This document shows positions 27,687 through 38,169 of a DNA stretch of 64,000 bases, one piece after another; within the stretch, counting starts at the first letter, position 1; each line of letters opens with the position of its first letter. A program made the translations under genes and the position numbers. The stretch comes from Janthinobacterium agaricidamnosum. GTDB lineage: Bacteria; Pseudomonadota; Gammaproteobacteria; Burkholderiales; Burkholderiaceae_D. The DNA is taken from assembly GCF_003667705.1 (NCBI RefSeq), contig NZ_CP033019.1, positions 62,001-126,000 of the forward strand, written 5' to 3'. The notes beneath the pieces are model-generated. The model saw nothing but the letters and a program-made list of their open reading frames with translations, was not told where the DNA came from and searched no databases.

Positions 27687-28781
27687 ATGTTTTCACGCAA
27701 ATTCCATTCTTGTGCACAGCTGATGCTGGCCACCTTGCTGATGGGCTTTGTTGCCGCGTCCCCCGCACGCGCGCAGCAGGCGGCCGTCAAATTGCCGAAT
27801 GTGGTGATCCTGGCCACGGGCGGCACCATCGCCGGCAGCGGCGCCGACAGCACCACCACCGTCGGCTACACCTCGGCCACCGTGGGCGTCGAGCGCCTGA
27901 TCGCGGCCGTGCCGGAATTGAAGAAAGTGGCGAATGTGAAAGGCGAGCAAGTGTTCCAGATCGCCAGCGAAAGCATGGGCAACAGCCACTGGCTGGCCCT
28001 GGCCAAGCGCATCAACGTGCTGCTGGCCTCGAACGATGTCGATGGCGTGGTCGTCACGCACGGCACCGACACCATCGAGGAAACGGCGTATTTCCTGAAC
28101 CTGACCGTGAAAAGCCACAAGCCGGTCGTGGTGGTGGGCGCCATGCGTCCCTCGACCGCCATCTCGGCTGACGGTCCCATCAACCTGTACAACGCCGTGA
28201 TGCTGGCCGGCAGCAAGGAAGCCGTGGGCAAGGGCGTGCTGGTGGCCTTGAACGACCAGATCAACGCGGCGCGCGAAGTGACCAAGACAAACACGTCCAC
28301 CACCGACACGTTCAAGTCGCCGGAACTGGGCATGCTCGGCTACATCCAGGGCAGCAAGCCTTTCTTCTATCGCCAGTCGACGCGCAAGCACACCCTGGAA
28401 TCGGAATTTGACATCAGCAAGCTCGACGCTTTGCCCCAAGTGGACATCGTCTACGGCTATGCCAACATGAACCGTGTCGGCATGGACGCCTTCATTGCCG
28501 CCGGCGCCAAGGGCATCATCCACGCGGGCGTGGGCGATGGCAGCGTGGCCGCGCAAATGAAGCCGGCCCTGGTGGAAGCGCGCCAGAAGGGCGTGCTGAT
28601 CGTGCGTTCGAGCCGCGTCGGCCAGGGCATCGTGGCGCGCAATGGCGAAGCCAACGACGATGAACTCGACAGTGTCGTATCCGACACCCTGAACCCGCAA
28701 AAAGCCCGCATCCTGCTGATGCTGGCCTTGACCAAAACCAACAGCACGCAAGAAATCCAGCGTATTTTCTACACGTATTGA
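27687..28781 (+). CDS. ansB: Periplasmic type II L-asparaginase
   Basis: 364 residues. It hydrolyses asparagine to aspartate and ammonia. A signal peptide (residues 1-29, ending ASPARA) points to the periplasm, which marks type II. Both catalytic Thr motifs are present: ATGGTIAGSG near residue 42 and VTHGTDTIEETA near 120, with SADGPINLY after. C-terminal RSSRVGQG is conserved. A TATAAT hexamer at 27634-27639 may be part of its promoter, but no good -35 is visible. Confidence 0.93.
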   Translation: MFSRKFHSCAQLMLATLLMGFVAASPARAQQAAVKLPNVVILATGGTIAGSGADSTTTVGYTSATVGVERLIAAVPELKKVANVKGEQVFQIASESMGNSHWLALAKRINVLLASNDVDGVVVTHGTDTIEETAYFLNLTVKSHKPVVVVGAMRPSTAISADGPINLYNAVMLAGSKEAVGKGVLVALNDQINAAREVTKTNTSTTDTFKSPELGMLGYIQGSKPFFYRQSTRKHTLESEFDISKLDALPQVDIVYGYANMNRVGMDAFIAAGAKGIIHAGVGDGSVAAQMKPALVEARQKGVLIVRSSRVGQGIVARNGEANDDELDSVVSDTLNPQKARILLMLALTKTNSTQEIQRIFYTY

Positions 28782-28791
28782 TCATGACCGC

Positions 28792-28829
28792 GCCAGATTC
28801 AGCCTCATTGGCTGAATCTGGCTGATTTA
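28792..28829 (+). terminator. Hairpin after ansB
   Basis: GCCAGATTCAGCC (28792-28804) pairs perfectly with GGCTGAATCTGGC (28810-28822) around a 5-nt loop. The following T tract is weak (TGATTTA), so it may terminate inefficiently or stabilise the 3' end. Confidence 0.55.
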
Positions 28830-28911
28830 CGCTTGCCCGCTTTGCTGCCATACTTCGCTTCTGAATAATTTCCTGGCAGAAGCAGCAACACTGTTCCTTC
28901 TCCCCCTGTCC

Positions 28912-29763
28912 ATGGCTATCCTGTCCGACATCATCCTGTATCCGATCAAATCGTGCGCCGGCATCCATTTGCGCGAGGCGGTCCTGACGCGCTCAGGGCT
29001 GATGAGCGAGCACGTGTTCGACCGCGAATGGATGGTGGTGGACCCGCAGGGCCGCTTTCTGACCCAGCGCGAGCATCCGCGCATGGCGCTGATCGTGCCA
29101 TCCATCAAGGCCAGCACGCTGGAATTGCGCGCGCCGGGCATGCTGCGCCTGGAAATCGAGCTGGGCTTGCCGCATCCGCAACTGGCACCGATGCTGGAGG
29201 TGCAGGTGTGGGACGATACCGTGCGCGCCTACGATTGCGACGAGGTGACGGCGACATGGTTTTCCCAGGCCATCGGCGTGCCGTGCCGCCTCGCGCGCTT
29301 TCACCCGGACGTGGTGCGCGCCACGAGCACCAAATGGACGGATGGCGTTGCCGCCTCGACCATGTTTGCCGACGGCTACCCGGTGCTGATCGCGGGTGCC
29401 GCCTCGCTGGCCGATGTCAACGACAAGCTGCGCGCCGCCGGCCGTGAACCGCTGCCGATGAACCGCTTCCGGCCCAACCTCGTCATCGGCGATATCGGCG
29501 CCTTCGAGGAAGACTACGCCGCGTTCCTGCAATTGGGCGCGACGACCTTGAAACCCGTCAAGCCGTGTTCGCGCTGCCCGATCCCGTCGGTGGACCAGGC
29601 CACGGGCGTGCCCGGCCCGGATCCGCTCGACGTCATGCATGGCTATCGCGCCAAGCCCGAACTCGACGGCGCCATCTGCTTCGGCATGAACGCCATCGTC
29701 ACCGAAGGCGGTGATGAGCGTATCGTGGTGGGGCAGGACATCGGTTTCGAACTGGCATTTTAA
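28912..29763 (+). CDS. MOSC-domain molybdenum-cofactor sulfurtransferase-like protein (YcbX type)
   Basis: 283 residues. An N-terminal MOSC beta-barrel domain (about 1-120, starting ILYPIKSCAGI) and C-terminal MOSC domain (about 130-280) with NRFRPNLVI and the conserved Cys region KPCSRCPIP. Such proteins, like E. coli YcbX, work with Moco in reduction of N-hydroxylated compounds. A link to the Moco-dependent TtrA is not implied by position. Confidence 0.85.
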   Translation: MAILSDIILYPIKSCAGIHLREAVLTRSGLMSEHVFDREWMVVDPQGRFLTQREHPRMALIVPSIKASTLELRAPGMLRLEIELGLPHPQLAPMLEVQVWDDTVRAYDCDEVTATWFSQAIGVPCRLARFHPDVVRATSTKWTDGVAASTMFADGYPVLIAGAASLADVNDKLRAAGREPLPMNRFRPNLVIGDIGAFEEDYAAFLQLGATTLKPVKPCSRCPIPSVDQATGVPGPDPLDVMHGYRAKPELDGAICFGMNAIVTEGGDERIVVGQDIGFELAF

Positions 29764-29797
29764 GCATGGCGCCCGTACACAAGGGTTTAAGGTTTCT

Positions 29798-30955
29798 ATG
29801 AATCAAGCAATACCGCCGGACCCGCGCATTGCCAGCCTCGAAGCCGAAAACCAGGCCTTGCGCGCGCGCATGGCTTTCCTGCTGGAACAGGTCGAGCGCA
29901 ACCACGACATCATGTGCCGCCACCAGGCGTTCGACCTGGAAATCGTCAGCGCGTCCACGTTTCCCGAGTTGATCGGCACCATTTTCCGCACCTTGCCCGT
30001 GATTTCCGACCTCGACGGCGTCACCTTGAGCCTGCTCGACGAGGATGACGATATCGTGCTGGTGATGGAAAAGCTGGGCGTCGATTTCAGCGCCTTCCCA
30101 CAGTTGCTGTTCGTGCATGCCGTGGCGGAGCTGGGGTTTACGTCGCCGGTGCCGGCGGCCGAGGGCGAAGCGGCCTTGCCGCCATCGCCGTTGCTCGGTG
30201 CCTTCGACGCGGCCGTGCATGGCCCGCGTTTTCCGCAGATCGCATCTCTGCGCAGCGTGGCGCTGGTGCCCTTGTTGCGCAACAAGCGCCTGATCGGCAG
30301 CCTGAACCTGGCCAGCAGCGACGTGACGCGCTTTACGCCCGCGCTGGGCACGGATTTCATCAAGCACATGGCGTCCATCATCGCCATTTGCCTGGAAAAC
30401 GTGATCAGCAATGAAATGCTCAAATACATCGGCTTGACCGATTCCCTGACGGGCGTCTACAACCGCCGCTATATCGACCGCCGCCTGCTGGAAGAAATCG
30501 CCCGCGCGCGGCGCCAGAATTATTGCATCTCATGCATGTATATCGATATCGACCATTTCAAGCTGTTCAATGACAAGCATGGCCACCAGGGCGGCGATGA
30601 AGTGCTGCGCGAAGTGGCCACGCGCATCCGCACGGAATTGCGCCGCTCCGATGCACTGGGCCGCTTCGGCGGCGAAGAATTCGTCGTGCTGCTGATCGAC
30701 GCCGACCTCGACAGCGCCACGTTTGTTGCCGAACGCATCCGCGCCAGCATCGCCGGCACCATGTTCGACTTGCCGGGCAGCGCGCAAGCGTGGGTCAGCG
30801 TGTCGATCGGCGTGGCCAGCCTTGAAGCGGACGCGGCGCTGCTCCCGATCGAAACGGTGGCGCAGCAACTGGTGGCGCACGCCGACCAGGCCCTGTACCA
30901 GGCCAAGGCCGATGGCCGCAACAAGGTCGTCAGCTGGCAGCCGCAGAGCAGCTGA
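29798..30955 (+). CDS. GAF-like/GGDEF diguanylate cyclase
   Basis: 385 residues from ATG 29798. A short coiled-coil (SLEAENQALRARMAFLLEQ) leads into a GAF-like sensor region (about 45-205) and a GGDEF domain (about 215-380). The active site is GGEEF (RFGGEEFVVLL), with substrate-binding residues in TDSLTGVYNRR and DIDHFKLFND. An RxxD inhibitory site is not evident. It should make c-di-GMP in response to an unknown cytosolic signal. No membrane segments are visible. It converges on the KefB-type gene. Confidence 0.85.
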   Translation: MNQAIPPDPRIASLEAENQALRARMAFLLEQVERNHDIMCRHQAFDLEIVSASTFPELIGTIFRTLPVISDLDGVTLSLLDEDDDIVLVMEKLGVDFSAFPQLLFVHAVAELGFTSPVPAAEGEAALPPSPLLGAFDAAVHGPRFPQIASLRSVALVPLLRNKRLIGSLNLASSDVTRFTPALGTDFIKHMASIIAICLENVISNEMLKYIGLTDSLTGVYNRRYIDRRLLEEIARARRQNYCISCMYIDIDHFKLFNDKHGHQGGDEVLREVATRIRTELRRSDALGRFGGEEFVVLLIDADLDSATFVAERIRASIAGTMFDLPGSAQAWVSVSIGVASLEADAALLPIETVAQQLVAHADQALYQAKADGRNKVVSWQPQSS

Positions 30956-30969
30956 GCAAGATCGGCTGA

Positions 30970-32949
30970 TTATTTCAATAGCAAGGTTTCGGCCTTGGCC
31001 ACGGCGTCGGCCGTGCCGCGCAGCACCACCACGTCGCCGCTGGCCAGCTGCGTTTCGGGGCTGACATCGAGGCTGCCGCGGCCGCGGCGGATGGCCGTCA
31101 CAAACGCGCCGCAGCCGGCCACGTCGATCGCACTCAAGGGCAAGTCCACGCAGTGCGCGCCTTCGCTGACGGTGACCGTATGCAGGCGCTCCAGTTCGGC
31201 ATCGTCGCCCGCGTCGCTGGAACCGTGGAAATAGCCGCGCAGGGAGGCATAGCGCTCCTCGCGCGCCGCCTGTACCCGGTGCACCACGCGGCGCAGGGGC
31301 ACGCCCATCATGATGAGCGCGTGCGAAGCGAGCATCAGGCTGCCTTCCATCAATTCCGGCACGACTTCGGCCGCACCCGCGCTTTTCAGCTGGTCGAGGT
31401 CGGTATCGTCGTGGCTGCGCACGATGACGGGCAAGGTCGGCGCCATTTCTTTGAGTAAATGCAATAACTTCAGTGCCGATGGGGTATTCGCATACGTGAT
31501 CACCACGGCGCTGGCCCGGTAGATGCCGGCCGCCACCAGGCTTTCGCGCCGGCCCGCGTCGCCATACGAGACGTGGGCGCCGGCCAGCTGCGCTTCCTGC
31601 ACCCGTTCCGGGTCCAGGTCCAGCGCGTGGTATTCGATCTTTTCCTCCGCCAGCAGGGTGGCCAGGCTTTGCCCGCTGCGCCCGAAACCGGCGATCAGCA
31701 CGTGTTTCTGCGAAGCCATCGTGCGCGTGGCGATCTTCGTCAGCGCCAGCGATTGCATCATCCAGTCGTTGGCGGCCAGTTTCATGACGATGGCGTCCGA
31801 CTTGGCGATGAGGAAGGGCGCCACCAGCATCGACAGCACCATCGAGGCCAGCACCACCTGCACGACGAACGGGTCCATCAACTTGATGCCGCCAGCCAGA
31901 TTCAGCAGCACGAAGCCGAACTCGCCCGCCTGCGCCAGCGCCAGGCCCGTGCGCAATGACACGCCTGTCGATGAGCCGAACAGCCGGGCCAGGCCCGCGA
32001 TCAGGGTGAATTTCAGCAGCACGGGGCCGCACAGCAAGAGTAGGACGAGCCACCAGTTATCGAGCACCACGCGGATATTGAGCAGCATGCCGACGGTGAT
32101 GAAGAACAGGCCCAGCAGCACGTCGCGGAACGGTTTGATATCCTCTTCCACCTGGTGCTTGAATTCCGTTTCGGAAATGAGCATGCCGGCCACAAACGCC
32201 CCCAGGGCCAGCGACAGCCCGGCGCGCTCCGTGATCCAGGCCGCGCCCAGGGTGATCAGCAGCAGATTGAGCATGAACAATTCCTGCGAGCGGCGCTTGG
32301 CGACGATGGTCAGCCAGCCGCGCACCATCTTCTGGCCGAGGAACAGCAGCAAGATCAGCACGACCAGGGCCTTGCCGCCGGCCCAGGCCAGGGTTTCGGC
32401 CAGGTTGTCCGAATCGCGCGTGAGGGCGGGAATCAGGATCAGCAGGGGCACGACGGCCAGGTCCTGGAACAGCAGGATGCCGATGATCTTGCGGCCGTGC
32501 TCGCTTTCGAGTTCCAGCCGCTCCGTGAGCATTTTCGAGACGATGGCCGTCGACGACATGGCCAGCGCGCCGCCCAGGGCGAACGCGGCTTGCCAGCTCA
32601 GGTGGATGTAGGCGGACAGGTAGCGCCCGACGAACCAGCCGAAGACGACGGTGGCGATGATGGTGGTGACCACCTGCGCCATGCCAAGGCCGAAAACGAT
32701 GCGCCGCATGGCGAGGAACTTGGGCAAAGAAAACTCGAGCCCGATGGAAAACATCAGGAAGACGACGCCGAACTCGGCCAGGGTATGGCTGGCTTCGTTT
32801 TCCGCCGCCAGGCCCAGCGCATGGGGGCCGATAACGATGCCAACGGCCAGATAGCCGAGCATGGGCGGCAAATGCAACATTCTGAAAGCGACCACGCCCA
32901 GCACGGCGCTGCCGAGTAACATCAGGGTCAGTTCAAGCGAGGAAAACAT
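30970..32949 (-). CDS. KefB/YbaL-type monovalent cation:proton antiporter (CPA2)
   Basis: 659 residues from ATG 32949. Residues 1 to about 385 form a 12-13-helix Na+/H+ exchanger domain (PPMLGYLAVGIVIGPHALGL; ALGGALAMSSTAIV; LGAFVAGMLISET). A TrkA-N/RCK nucleotide-binding domain follows (VLIAGFGRSGQSLATLL near 410) and a TrkA-C domain closes the protein (GCGAFVTAIRRG). It probably exports K+ under electrophile or pH stress. The open frame runs on upstream to 34053, but that part is antisense to kdsD. It is divergent from kdsD with an 84-bp gap. Confidence 0.9.
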   Translation of the reverse strand: MFSSLELTLMLLGSAVLGVVAFRMLHLPPMLGYLAVGIVIGPHALGLAAENEASHTLAEFGVVFLMFSIGLEFSLPKFLAMRRIVFGLGMAQVVTTIIATVVFGWFVGRYLSAYIHLSWQAAFALGGALAMSSTAIVSKMLTERLELESEHGRKIIGILLFQDLAVVPLLILIPALTRDSDNLAETLAWAGGKALVVLILLLFLGQKMVRGWLTIVAKRRSQELFMLNLLLITLGAAWITERAGLSLALGAFVAGMLISETEFKHQVEEDIKPFRDVLLGLFFITVGMLLNIRVVLDNWWLVLLLLCGPVLLKFTLIAGLARLFGSSTGVSLRTGLALAQAGEFGFVLLNLAGGIKLMDPFVVQVVLASMVLSMLVAPFLIAKSDAIVMKLAANDWMMQSLALTKIATRTMASQKHVLIAGFGRSGQSLATLLAEEKIEYHALDLDPERVQEAQLAGAHVSYGDAGRRESLVAAGIYRASAVVITYANTPSALKLLHLLKEMAPTLPVIVRSHDDTDLDQLKSAGAAEVVPELMEGSLMLASHALIMMGVPLRRVVHRVQAAREERYASLRGYFHGSSDAGDDAELERLHTVTVSEGAHCVDLPLSAIDVAGCGAFVTAIRRGRGSLDVSPETQLASGDVVVLRGTADAVAKAETLLLK

Positions 32950-33033
32950 GGGTTGCCCGGTACGGTCAATGGAAATCGTTGTTTGTTGTGACTGGCAAGT
33001 TTTTTGCTTTCCTAATTCGTTTATACTTTGGGC

Positions 33034-34068
33034 ATGAGTGTAACCCATGAAAAAACAATGCTGAAAGCTTTTGATCGAATTGACATGCAAGCGACGACCG
33101 AGCGCGCCGTCGCGCTGGCCCGCACCACCTTGCAGATCGAGTCCGACGCCATCAATGCGCTGCACGCGCGCCTGGCAACGGACGACAGCGTGGGCCGCGC
33201 CGTGGCGCTGCTGCTGCAGTGCAAGGGGCGTGTCGTCGTCTCGGGCATCGGCAAGTCCGGCCATATCGCGCGCAAGATTGCCGCCACCCTCGCTTCCACC
33301 GGCACGCCGGCCCTGTTCGTGCATCCGGCCGAAGCGGCCCATGGCGACCTGGGCATGGTCACCTCGGACGATGCTTTTATTGCCATCTCGTACTCGGGCG
33401 AGTCGTCCGAACTGATGGCCATCATGCCCGTCGTCAAGCGCATGGGCGGCATACTGATTTCCATGACGGGCAAGCCGAACTCGAGCCTGGCCCAGCTGGC
33501 CGATGTGCACCTGGATATTTCTGTTGAAAAAGAGGCCTGTCCGCTGAATCTGGCGCCGACGGCCAGCACCACCGTCACCCTGGCTCTGGGCGATGCGATC
33601 GCCGTGGCCTTGCTCGACTTGCGCGGCTTCAAGGAAGAGGATTTCGCCCGCTCGCACCCGGGCGGCGCCCTGGGCCGTCGCCTGCTTACGCACGTGCATG
33701 ACGTCATGCGCAGCGGCGAACGGGTGCCGAAAGTACCCGTGGACGCCTCGCTGCTGCAGGCGCTGGAAGAAATGACGAAGAAGGGCATGGGCATGACGGC
33801 CGTCGTCGATGCGGACAACCGCCCCGTGGGCGTGTTTACGGATGGCGACTTGCGCCGCATGTTCGAGCGCGTGCAGGATTTCACGCAAGTGGCGATCCGC
33901 GACGTCATGCATGCGCAGCCGCGCAGCATCGCGCCAGAACGCCTGGCTGTCGATGCCGTGGCCGTGATGGAACAGTTCCGCATCAACCAGATGCTGGTCG
34001 TCGATGCCGACGGCAAGCTGGTGGGCGCCCTGCATATCCATGATCTGACGCAAGCGAAGGTGATCTGA
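33034..34068 (+). CDS. kdsD: D-arabinose 5-phosphate isomerase KdsD
   Basis: 344 residues from ATG 33034. It converts ribulose 5-phosphate to arabinose 5-phosphate, the first step to Kdo. The SIS domain (about 45-185) has VSGIGKSGHIARK and ISYSGESSE; two CBS domains follow (about 220-340). Starts at 33034 or 33058 are both possible; TATACT at 33022-33027 would place the RNA start almost at the first ATG and so favours 33058 if real. It overlaps kdsC by one base (TGATG). First gene of the Kdo-Lpt-rpoN cluster. Confidence 0.93.
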   Translation: MSVTHEKTMLKAFDRIDMQATTERAVALARTTLQIESDAINALHARLATDDSVGRAVALLLQCKGRVVVSGIGKSGHIARKIAATLASTGTPALFVHPAEAAHGDLGMVTSDDAFIAISYSGESSELMAIMPVVKRMGGILISMTGKPNSSLAQLADVHLDISVEKEACPLNLAPTASTTVTLALGDAIAVALLDLRGFKEEDFARSHPGGALGRRLLTHVHDVMRSGERVPKVPVDASLLQALEEMTKKGMGMTAVVDADNRPVGVFTDGDLRRMFERVQDFTQVAIRDVMHAQPRSIAPERLAVDAVAVMEQFRINQMLVVDADGKLVGALHIHDLTQAKVI

Positions 34069-34601
34069 TGGAGAGCGTAGCGGACAACCTGGCGCGCGCG
34101 GCCAAGGTCAAACTGATGATCTTTGACGTCGACGGCGTGCTTACCGACGGCAGCCTGCATTTCGGCCCCGATGGCGAAATGATGAAAACGTTTAATGTGT
34201 ATGATGGCCTGGGCATCAAGCTGCTGCAGGAATCCGGTGTGCAGACGGCCATCATCAGCGCGCGCCGCTCGTCCATCACGGCACGCCGCGCGCAAGACCT
34301 GGGCATTACCCATGTGCACCAGGGCGGTCACGACAAGCTGACGCCGTTTCGCGAACTGCTGGCGCTGACGGGCTTGACGGAAGAGCAATGCGGCTACATC
34401 GGCGACGACGTCATCGATGCACCCATCCTGCGTCGCGTGGGCTTTGCCGTCAGCGTGCCGGGCGGGCGTCCGGAAGCGCAGGGCCTGGCGCACCATGTGA
34501 CGCAGGCCGGCGGCGGCCGCGGCGCGGTGCGCGAAATCTGCGAATTCCTGCTGCGCGCCCAGGACAACTATGCGCGCGTCATGGCGCCGTTCCTGGAGTG
34601 A
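34068..34601 (+). CDS. kdsC: Kdo-8-phosphate phosphatase KdsC
   Basis: 177 residues. A HAD-family C0 phosphatase that releases Kdo from Kdo-8-phosphate. The nucleophile motif is FDVDGVLTDG, motif II is IISAR, and motif III GDDVIDAPILRRVG. No cap domain, as expected for this tetrameric type. Coupled to kdsD. Confidence 0.95.
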   Translation: MESVADNLARAAKVKLMIFDVDGVLTDGSLHFGPDGEMMKTFNVYDGLGIKLLQESGVQTAIISARRSSITARRAQDLGITHVHQGGHDKLTPFRELLALTGLTEEQCGYIGDDVIDAPILRRVGFAVSVPGGRPEAQGLAHHVTQAGGGRGAVREICEFLLRAQDNYARVMAPFLE

Positions 34602-34643
34602 GGTGCGCCTTGCCGCCAGTGACCTATGAAAGAGTGAAACCCT

Positions 34644-35255
34644 ATGCGTAAGCCAGGAGGCGCCCATCGCTGGCGCATGATTTTTACCCTGCTGGGCGCG
34701 GTCGTCGTCGCGCTGGCCAGCTTTTGGCTGCTTGAAGTGATGAACAAGAATGGCCAGGACATCAAGGCCAGCAAGAATTTGGGTGAGCCCGACTATTTCA
34801 TCACCAATTTCAGCCTGGTGCGCATGGACTTGACGGGTAAGCCCAGCTATATCGTGTCGGGCAACAAGCTCACGCATTATCCGGCCGACGATTCGTCCGA
34901 TATCGACCAGCCCTTCGTGCGCAAGCTCACGCCGGGCATGCCGCCGTTGAACATGAATGCGGAACTGGCGCATATCGACCAGGACAATACCCGGCTGCAA
35001 CTGCACCGCAAGGTCGTGATCGACCGCGTGGCCAGTCCGAAGGCGCAGAACCTGACGGTCAGGACGGAAGCGCTGACGGTGTTTCCGGACGAAGAAAGAA
35101 TGGAAACGGACGTGCCTGTCGATATCCTGACGGGCGCCTCGCGCATCAATGGTATCGGCATGAAGGCCAATAACGCCACCGGCGTGGTGGAAGTGCAGAA
35201 TGCCTTGCGCATGGTCCTCCCGCCGAAACCGCGCCCGGCCGCGGCGGCAAAATGA
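34644..35255 (+). CDS. lptC: LPS export protein LptC
   Basis: 203 residues. One N-terminal membrane anchor (about 12-31, MIFTLLGAVVVALASFWLLE) and a periplasmic OstA-like domain (DYFITNFSLVRMDLTGKPSY). It passes LPS from LptB2FG to LptA. Slightly divergent in sequence, as is usual for LptC; position directly before lptA supports the call. Confidence 0.9.
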   Translation: MRKPGGAHRWRMIFTLLGAVVVALASFWLLEVMNKNGQDIKASKNLGEPDYFITNFSLVRMDLTGKPSYIVSGNKLTHYPADDSSDIDQPFVRKLTPGMPPLNMNAELAHIDQDNTRLQLHRKVVIDRVASPKAQNLTVRTEALTVFPDEERMETDVPVDILTGASRINGIGMKANNATGVVEVQNALRMVLPPKPRPAAAAK

Positions 35256-35280
35256 CAGAATGAAACAAGGAAACCATACT

Positions 35281-35862
35281 ATGAAGAACATCTTGCTGTT
35301 GAGCGTATTTTCTCTGGCCCTCATGGGCGTGGCGCATGCCGAGAAGGCCGATTCCGAGAAGGAAGCCGTCATCACGGCGCGTAGCGGCCACGTCGATGAC
35401 GTCAAGCAGATTCGTACCCTGACGGGCGACGTCGTGCTGGTCAAGGGCACGCTGACCATGAAGGCGGGCCGGGCCCTGATCACGGAAGACCCGCAAGGCT
35501 ACCAGTTCATCACTTTCTGGGCCGATCCCGGCAAGCTGGCCACCTTCCGCCAGAAGCGCGATGGCGCCGGCGACCTGTGGGTCGAAGGCGAAGCGGAGCG
35601 CGTGGAATACGACAACAAGACGGAAGTGGTGAAACTGTTTTCCAAGGCCAAGCTGACGCGCCTGGAGGGCACGAAAGTGACGGATGTGGCCAATGGCGCC
35701 TTCATCTCGTACGACAGCCGCAAGGAAGTATTCAAGATGGAAAATTCCGACAGCGGCACCAGCACCTCCGATGGCGGCAGCGTGCGCATGGTGATCCAGC
35801 CGAAGACTAAGGCGCCCGCGGTGGAGAAAGCGCCGGCCACACCTGTGCCAGGAACGAAATAA
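35281..35862 (+). CDS. lptA: Periplasmic LPS-bridge protein LptA
   Basis: 193 residues from ATG 35281 with a signal peptide ending at GVAHA. The OstA/LptA jellyroll is seen in [21 protein letters not shown] and repeated beta strands. The C-terminal tail is Lys/Ala/Pro-rich. It forms the periplasmic bridge for LPS between LptC and LptD. TAATG overlap with lptB. Confidence 0.92.
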   Translation: MKNILLLSVFSLALMGVAHAEKADSEKEAVITARSGHVDDVKQIRTLTGDVVLVKGTLTMKAGRALITEDPQGYQFITFWADPGKLATFRQKRDGAGDLWVEGEAERVEYDNKTEVVKLFSKAKLTRLEGTKVTDVANGAFISYDSRKEVFKMENSDSGTSTSDGGSVRMVIQPKTKAPAVEKAPATPVPGTK

Positions 35863-36617
35863 TGGACAATACCCGTTGCGGCAGCACCCTGATCGTTCGC
35901 GGACTGCAGAAAACCTATGGCAAGCGGCAAGTCGTGCATGATGTCTCGCTGCAAGTCGAATGCGGCGAAGTGGTGGGGCTGCTGGGCCCGAACGGCGCCG
36001 GCAAGACCACCTCGTTCTACATGATCGTCGGCCTGGTGCCGTCGGATGGCGGCAGCATCGACATCAGCGGCGTGGACATTTCCAGCCTGCCGATCCACCG
36101 CCGCGCACAGATGGGCCTGTCGTATCTGCCGCAGGAGGCGTCCGTGTTCCGCAAGCTGACGGTGGAAGACAATATCCGCGCCGTGCTGGAAATCCAGACC
36201 GTCGAAGGCCGTCCTTTGAAGAAGGCCGAGATCGAGGAACGCCTGGATAAACTGCTGGCCGACTTGCAGATTGAAAAGTTGCGCGAGAACCAGGCGCTGT
36301 CCCTGTCGGGCGGGGAGCGCCGCCGCGTGGAAATCGCCCGCGCCCTGGCCACCGATCCCCGTTTCGTGCTGCTCGACGAACCGTTCGCCGGCGTCGACCC
36401 GATCGCCGTGATCGAGATCCAGCGCATCGTGCGCTTCTTGAAGGAGCGCAATATCGGCGTGCTGATCACCGATCATAATGTGCGCGAGACGCTGGGTATC
36501 TGCGACCGTGCCTACATCATCAACCAGGGCTCGGTACTGGCGTCGGGACGCCCCGACGACATCATCGCGAACGAGTCGGTACGCCGGGTCTATCTGGGCG
36601 AACACTTCCGCATGTAA
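35862..36617 (+). CDS. lptB: LPS export ABC ATPase LptB
   Basis: 251 residues. Walker [17 protein letters not shown] near residue 45, Q-loop [10 protein letters not shown], signature [15 protein letters not shown], Walker [14 protein letters not shown] and switch His in [10 protein letters not shown]. It powers LPS extraction from the inner membrane with LptFG. Start overlaps the lptA stop; rpoN follows after 4 nt. Confidence 0.96.
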   Translation: MDNTRCGSTLIVRGLQKTYGKRQVVHDVSLQVECGEVVGLLGPNGAGKTTSFYMIVGLVPSDGGSIDISGVDISSLPIHRRAQMGLSYLPQEASVFRKLTVEDNIRAVLEIQTVEGRPLKKAEIEERLDKLLADLQIEKLRENQALSLSGGERRRVEIARALATDPRFVLLDEPFAGVDPIAVIEIQRIVRFLKERNIGVLITDHNVRETLGICDRAYIINQGSVLASGRPDDIIANESVRRVYLGEHFRM

Positions 36618-36621
36618 GCCA

Positions 36622-38100
36622 ATGAAACAATCATTGCAGCTGCGCACTTCGCAGCACCTGGCACTGACGCCGCAGTTGCAGCAATCGATACGCCTGTTGC
36701 AATTGTCTACTCTGGAATTGCACCAGGAACTCGAGCAACTGCTGACGGACAATCCCTTGCTCGAGCGCCTCGACGATCCGCTCGACCGTTCGCTGCGCCT
36801 GCTGTCCGACGGGGCCTTGAGCTCCACGGCCGCGCCGGCCGAAGCGCCGCCCCAGCCGCCAGGCCAGGAGGCGCCCGCGGCGCCGGCCGAAGCGGAAACC
36901 TTTGACGGCGAGGCGGGCGAGGGCCCGGCCGCCGCGGATGGCGGCGACAGCGACTGGAGCGAGGCGAGCCGGGGCAAGGCGCCCGACGACGAAGATTCCC
37001 GCCCGCAACTGGAGGCCCATCACTGCACCCTGCGCGAACACCTGATGGAGCAGATGCGCGTGACGGTGCTCGAATTGCGCGACCGCGCGCTGGTCGAGCT
37101 GATCATCGACGCGCTCGACGACAATGGCTACCTGGAAGAGTCGCTCGACGACATCCTGGCGCGCCTGCCGGAAGAGCTGGAAATCGATGCCGACGAGATG
37201 CGCACGGCCTTGTCGCTGCTGCAAAGTTTCGATCCACCGGGCGTGGGCGCGCGCAATGCGTCCGAATGCCTGGCGCTGCAAATCAAGCGCTTGCCGCACA
37301 TCGCCATGGTGACGCGGCGCATGGCCCTCGTCATCGTGGAAAAGCACCTGGCCTGGTTTGCCCAGCGCGATTTTAACAAGCTGAAAAAAGCCCTCGATTG
37401 CGACGATGAAGACTTGCGTGAAGCGCAGACGGTAATTCGCCAGTGCAACCCGCATCCGGGCGCCGTGTTCGCTGCGGACGTGTCCGATTACGTGGTGCCC
37501 GACGTCGTCGTCAAGCGCGCGCGCAATGGCTGGCAAGTGACCCTGAACAACGACGTCATGCCGCGCCTGCGCGTCAACGCCATGTACGCCAACTTGCTCA
37601 AGCAGGGCAAGGGCGAGGGCGCCATGGGTGCACAGTTGCAGGAAGCCAAGTGGCTGATCAAGAATATGCGCCAGCGCTTCGACACGATTCTGCGCGTGGC
37701 GCAGGCGATAGTAGAAAGACAAAAGAACTTTTTCTCGCATGGGGCCGTTGCCATGCGCCCCCTTGTGCTCCGTGAAATAGCTGATACACTGGGTTTACAC
37801 GAGAGTACTATCTCGCGGGTAACAACTCAAAAGTACATGCTGACCCCGCACGGCATGTTCGAGTTGAAATATTTCTTTGGTAGCCACGTCGCCACCGAAG
37901 CGGGGGGCGAAGCGTCATCGACGGCGATACGGGCATTGATCGTGCAACTGACAGGAGCAGAAGACCCTAAAAATCCTTTATCCGACAGTAAGATTGCGGA
38001 CATGCTGGGGGAACAAGGCATGGTGATTGCGCGACGTACTGTTGCCAAATACCGGGAAGCGTTAAAAATTCCGCCAGTGAGCCTGCGTAAGTGTTTGTAA
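36622..38100 (+). CDS. rpoN: RNA polymerase sigma-54 factor RpoN
   Basis: 492 residues from ATG 36622. Region I Gln/Leu-rich start ([20 protein letters not shown]), an acidic Ala/Pro-rich region II (about 50-135), the core-binding domain, and the C-terminal RpoN box [12 protein letters not shown] that binds the -24 element. An in-frame start inside lptB is ignored. The lptB-rpoN-hpf order is conserved in Proteobacteria. Confidence 0.97.
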   Translation: MKQSLQLRTSQHLALTPQLQQSIRLLQLSTLELHQELEQLLTDNPLLERLDDPLDRSLRLLSDGALSSTAAPAEAPPQPPGQEAPAAPAEAETFDGEAGEGPAAADGGDSDWSEASRGKAPDDEDSRPQLEAHHCTLREHLMEQMRVTVLELRDRALVELIIDALDDNGYLEESLDDILARLPEELEIDADEMRTALSLLQSFDPPGVGARNASECLALQIKRLPHIAMVTRRMALVIVEKHLAWFAQRDFNKLKKALDCDDEDLREAQTVIRQCNPHPGAVFAADVSDYVVPDVVVKRARNGWQVTLNNDVMPRLRVNAMYANLLKQGKGEGAMGAQLQEAKWLIKNMRQRFDTILRVAQAIVERQKNFFSHGAVAMRPLVLREIADTLGLHESTISRVTTQKYMLTPHGMFELKYFFGSHVATEAGGEASSTAIRALIVQLTGAEDPKNPLSDSKIADMLGEQGMVIARRTVAKYREALKIPPVSLRKCL

Positions 38101-38169
38101 GTTTTTTTCGGTTCCTCTGCGGGCCGGATACGATGGACCGCACGAACCCGATCATCTTTAGGAGTGTGT

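Noticed and set aside
33005..33027. A sigma-70 promoter for kdsD made of TTGCTT and TATACT
   Set aside because: The spacer is only 12 bp. TATACT alone may be a -10 element but is not sufficient.
32950..34053. An N-terminal extension of the KefB-type antiporter
   Set aside because: The sequence is antisense to kdsD and lacks family similarity; ATG 32949 starts the first membrane helix correctly.
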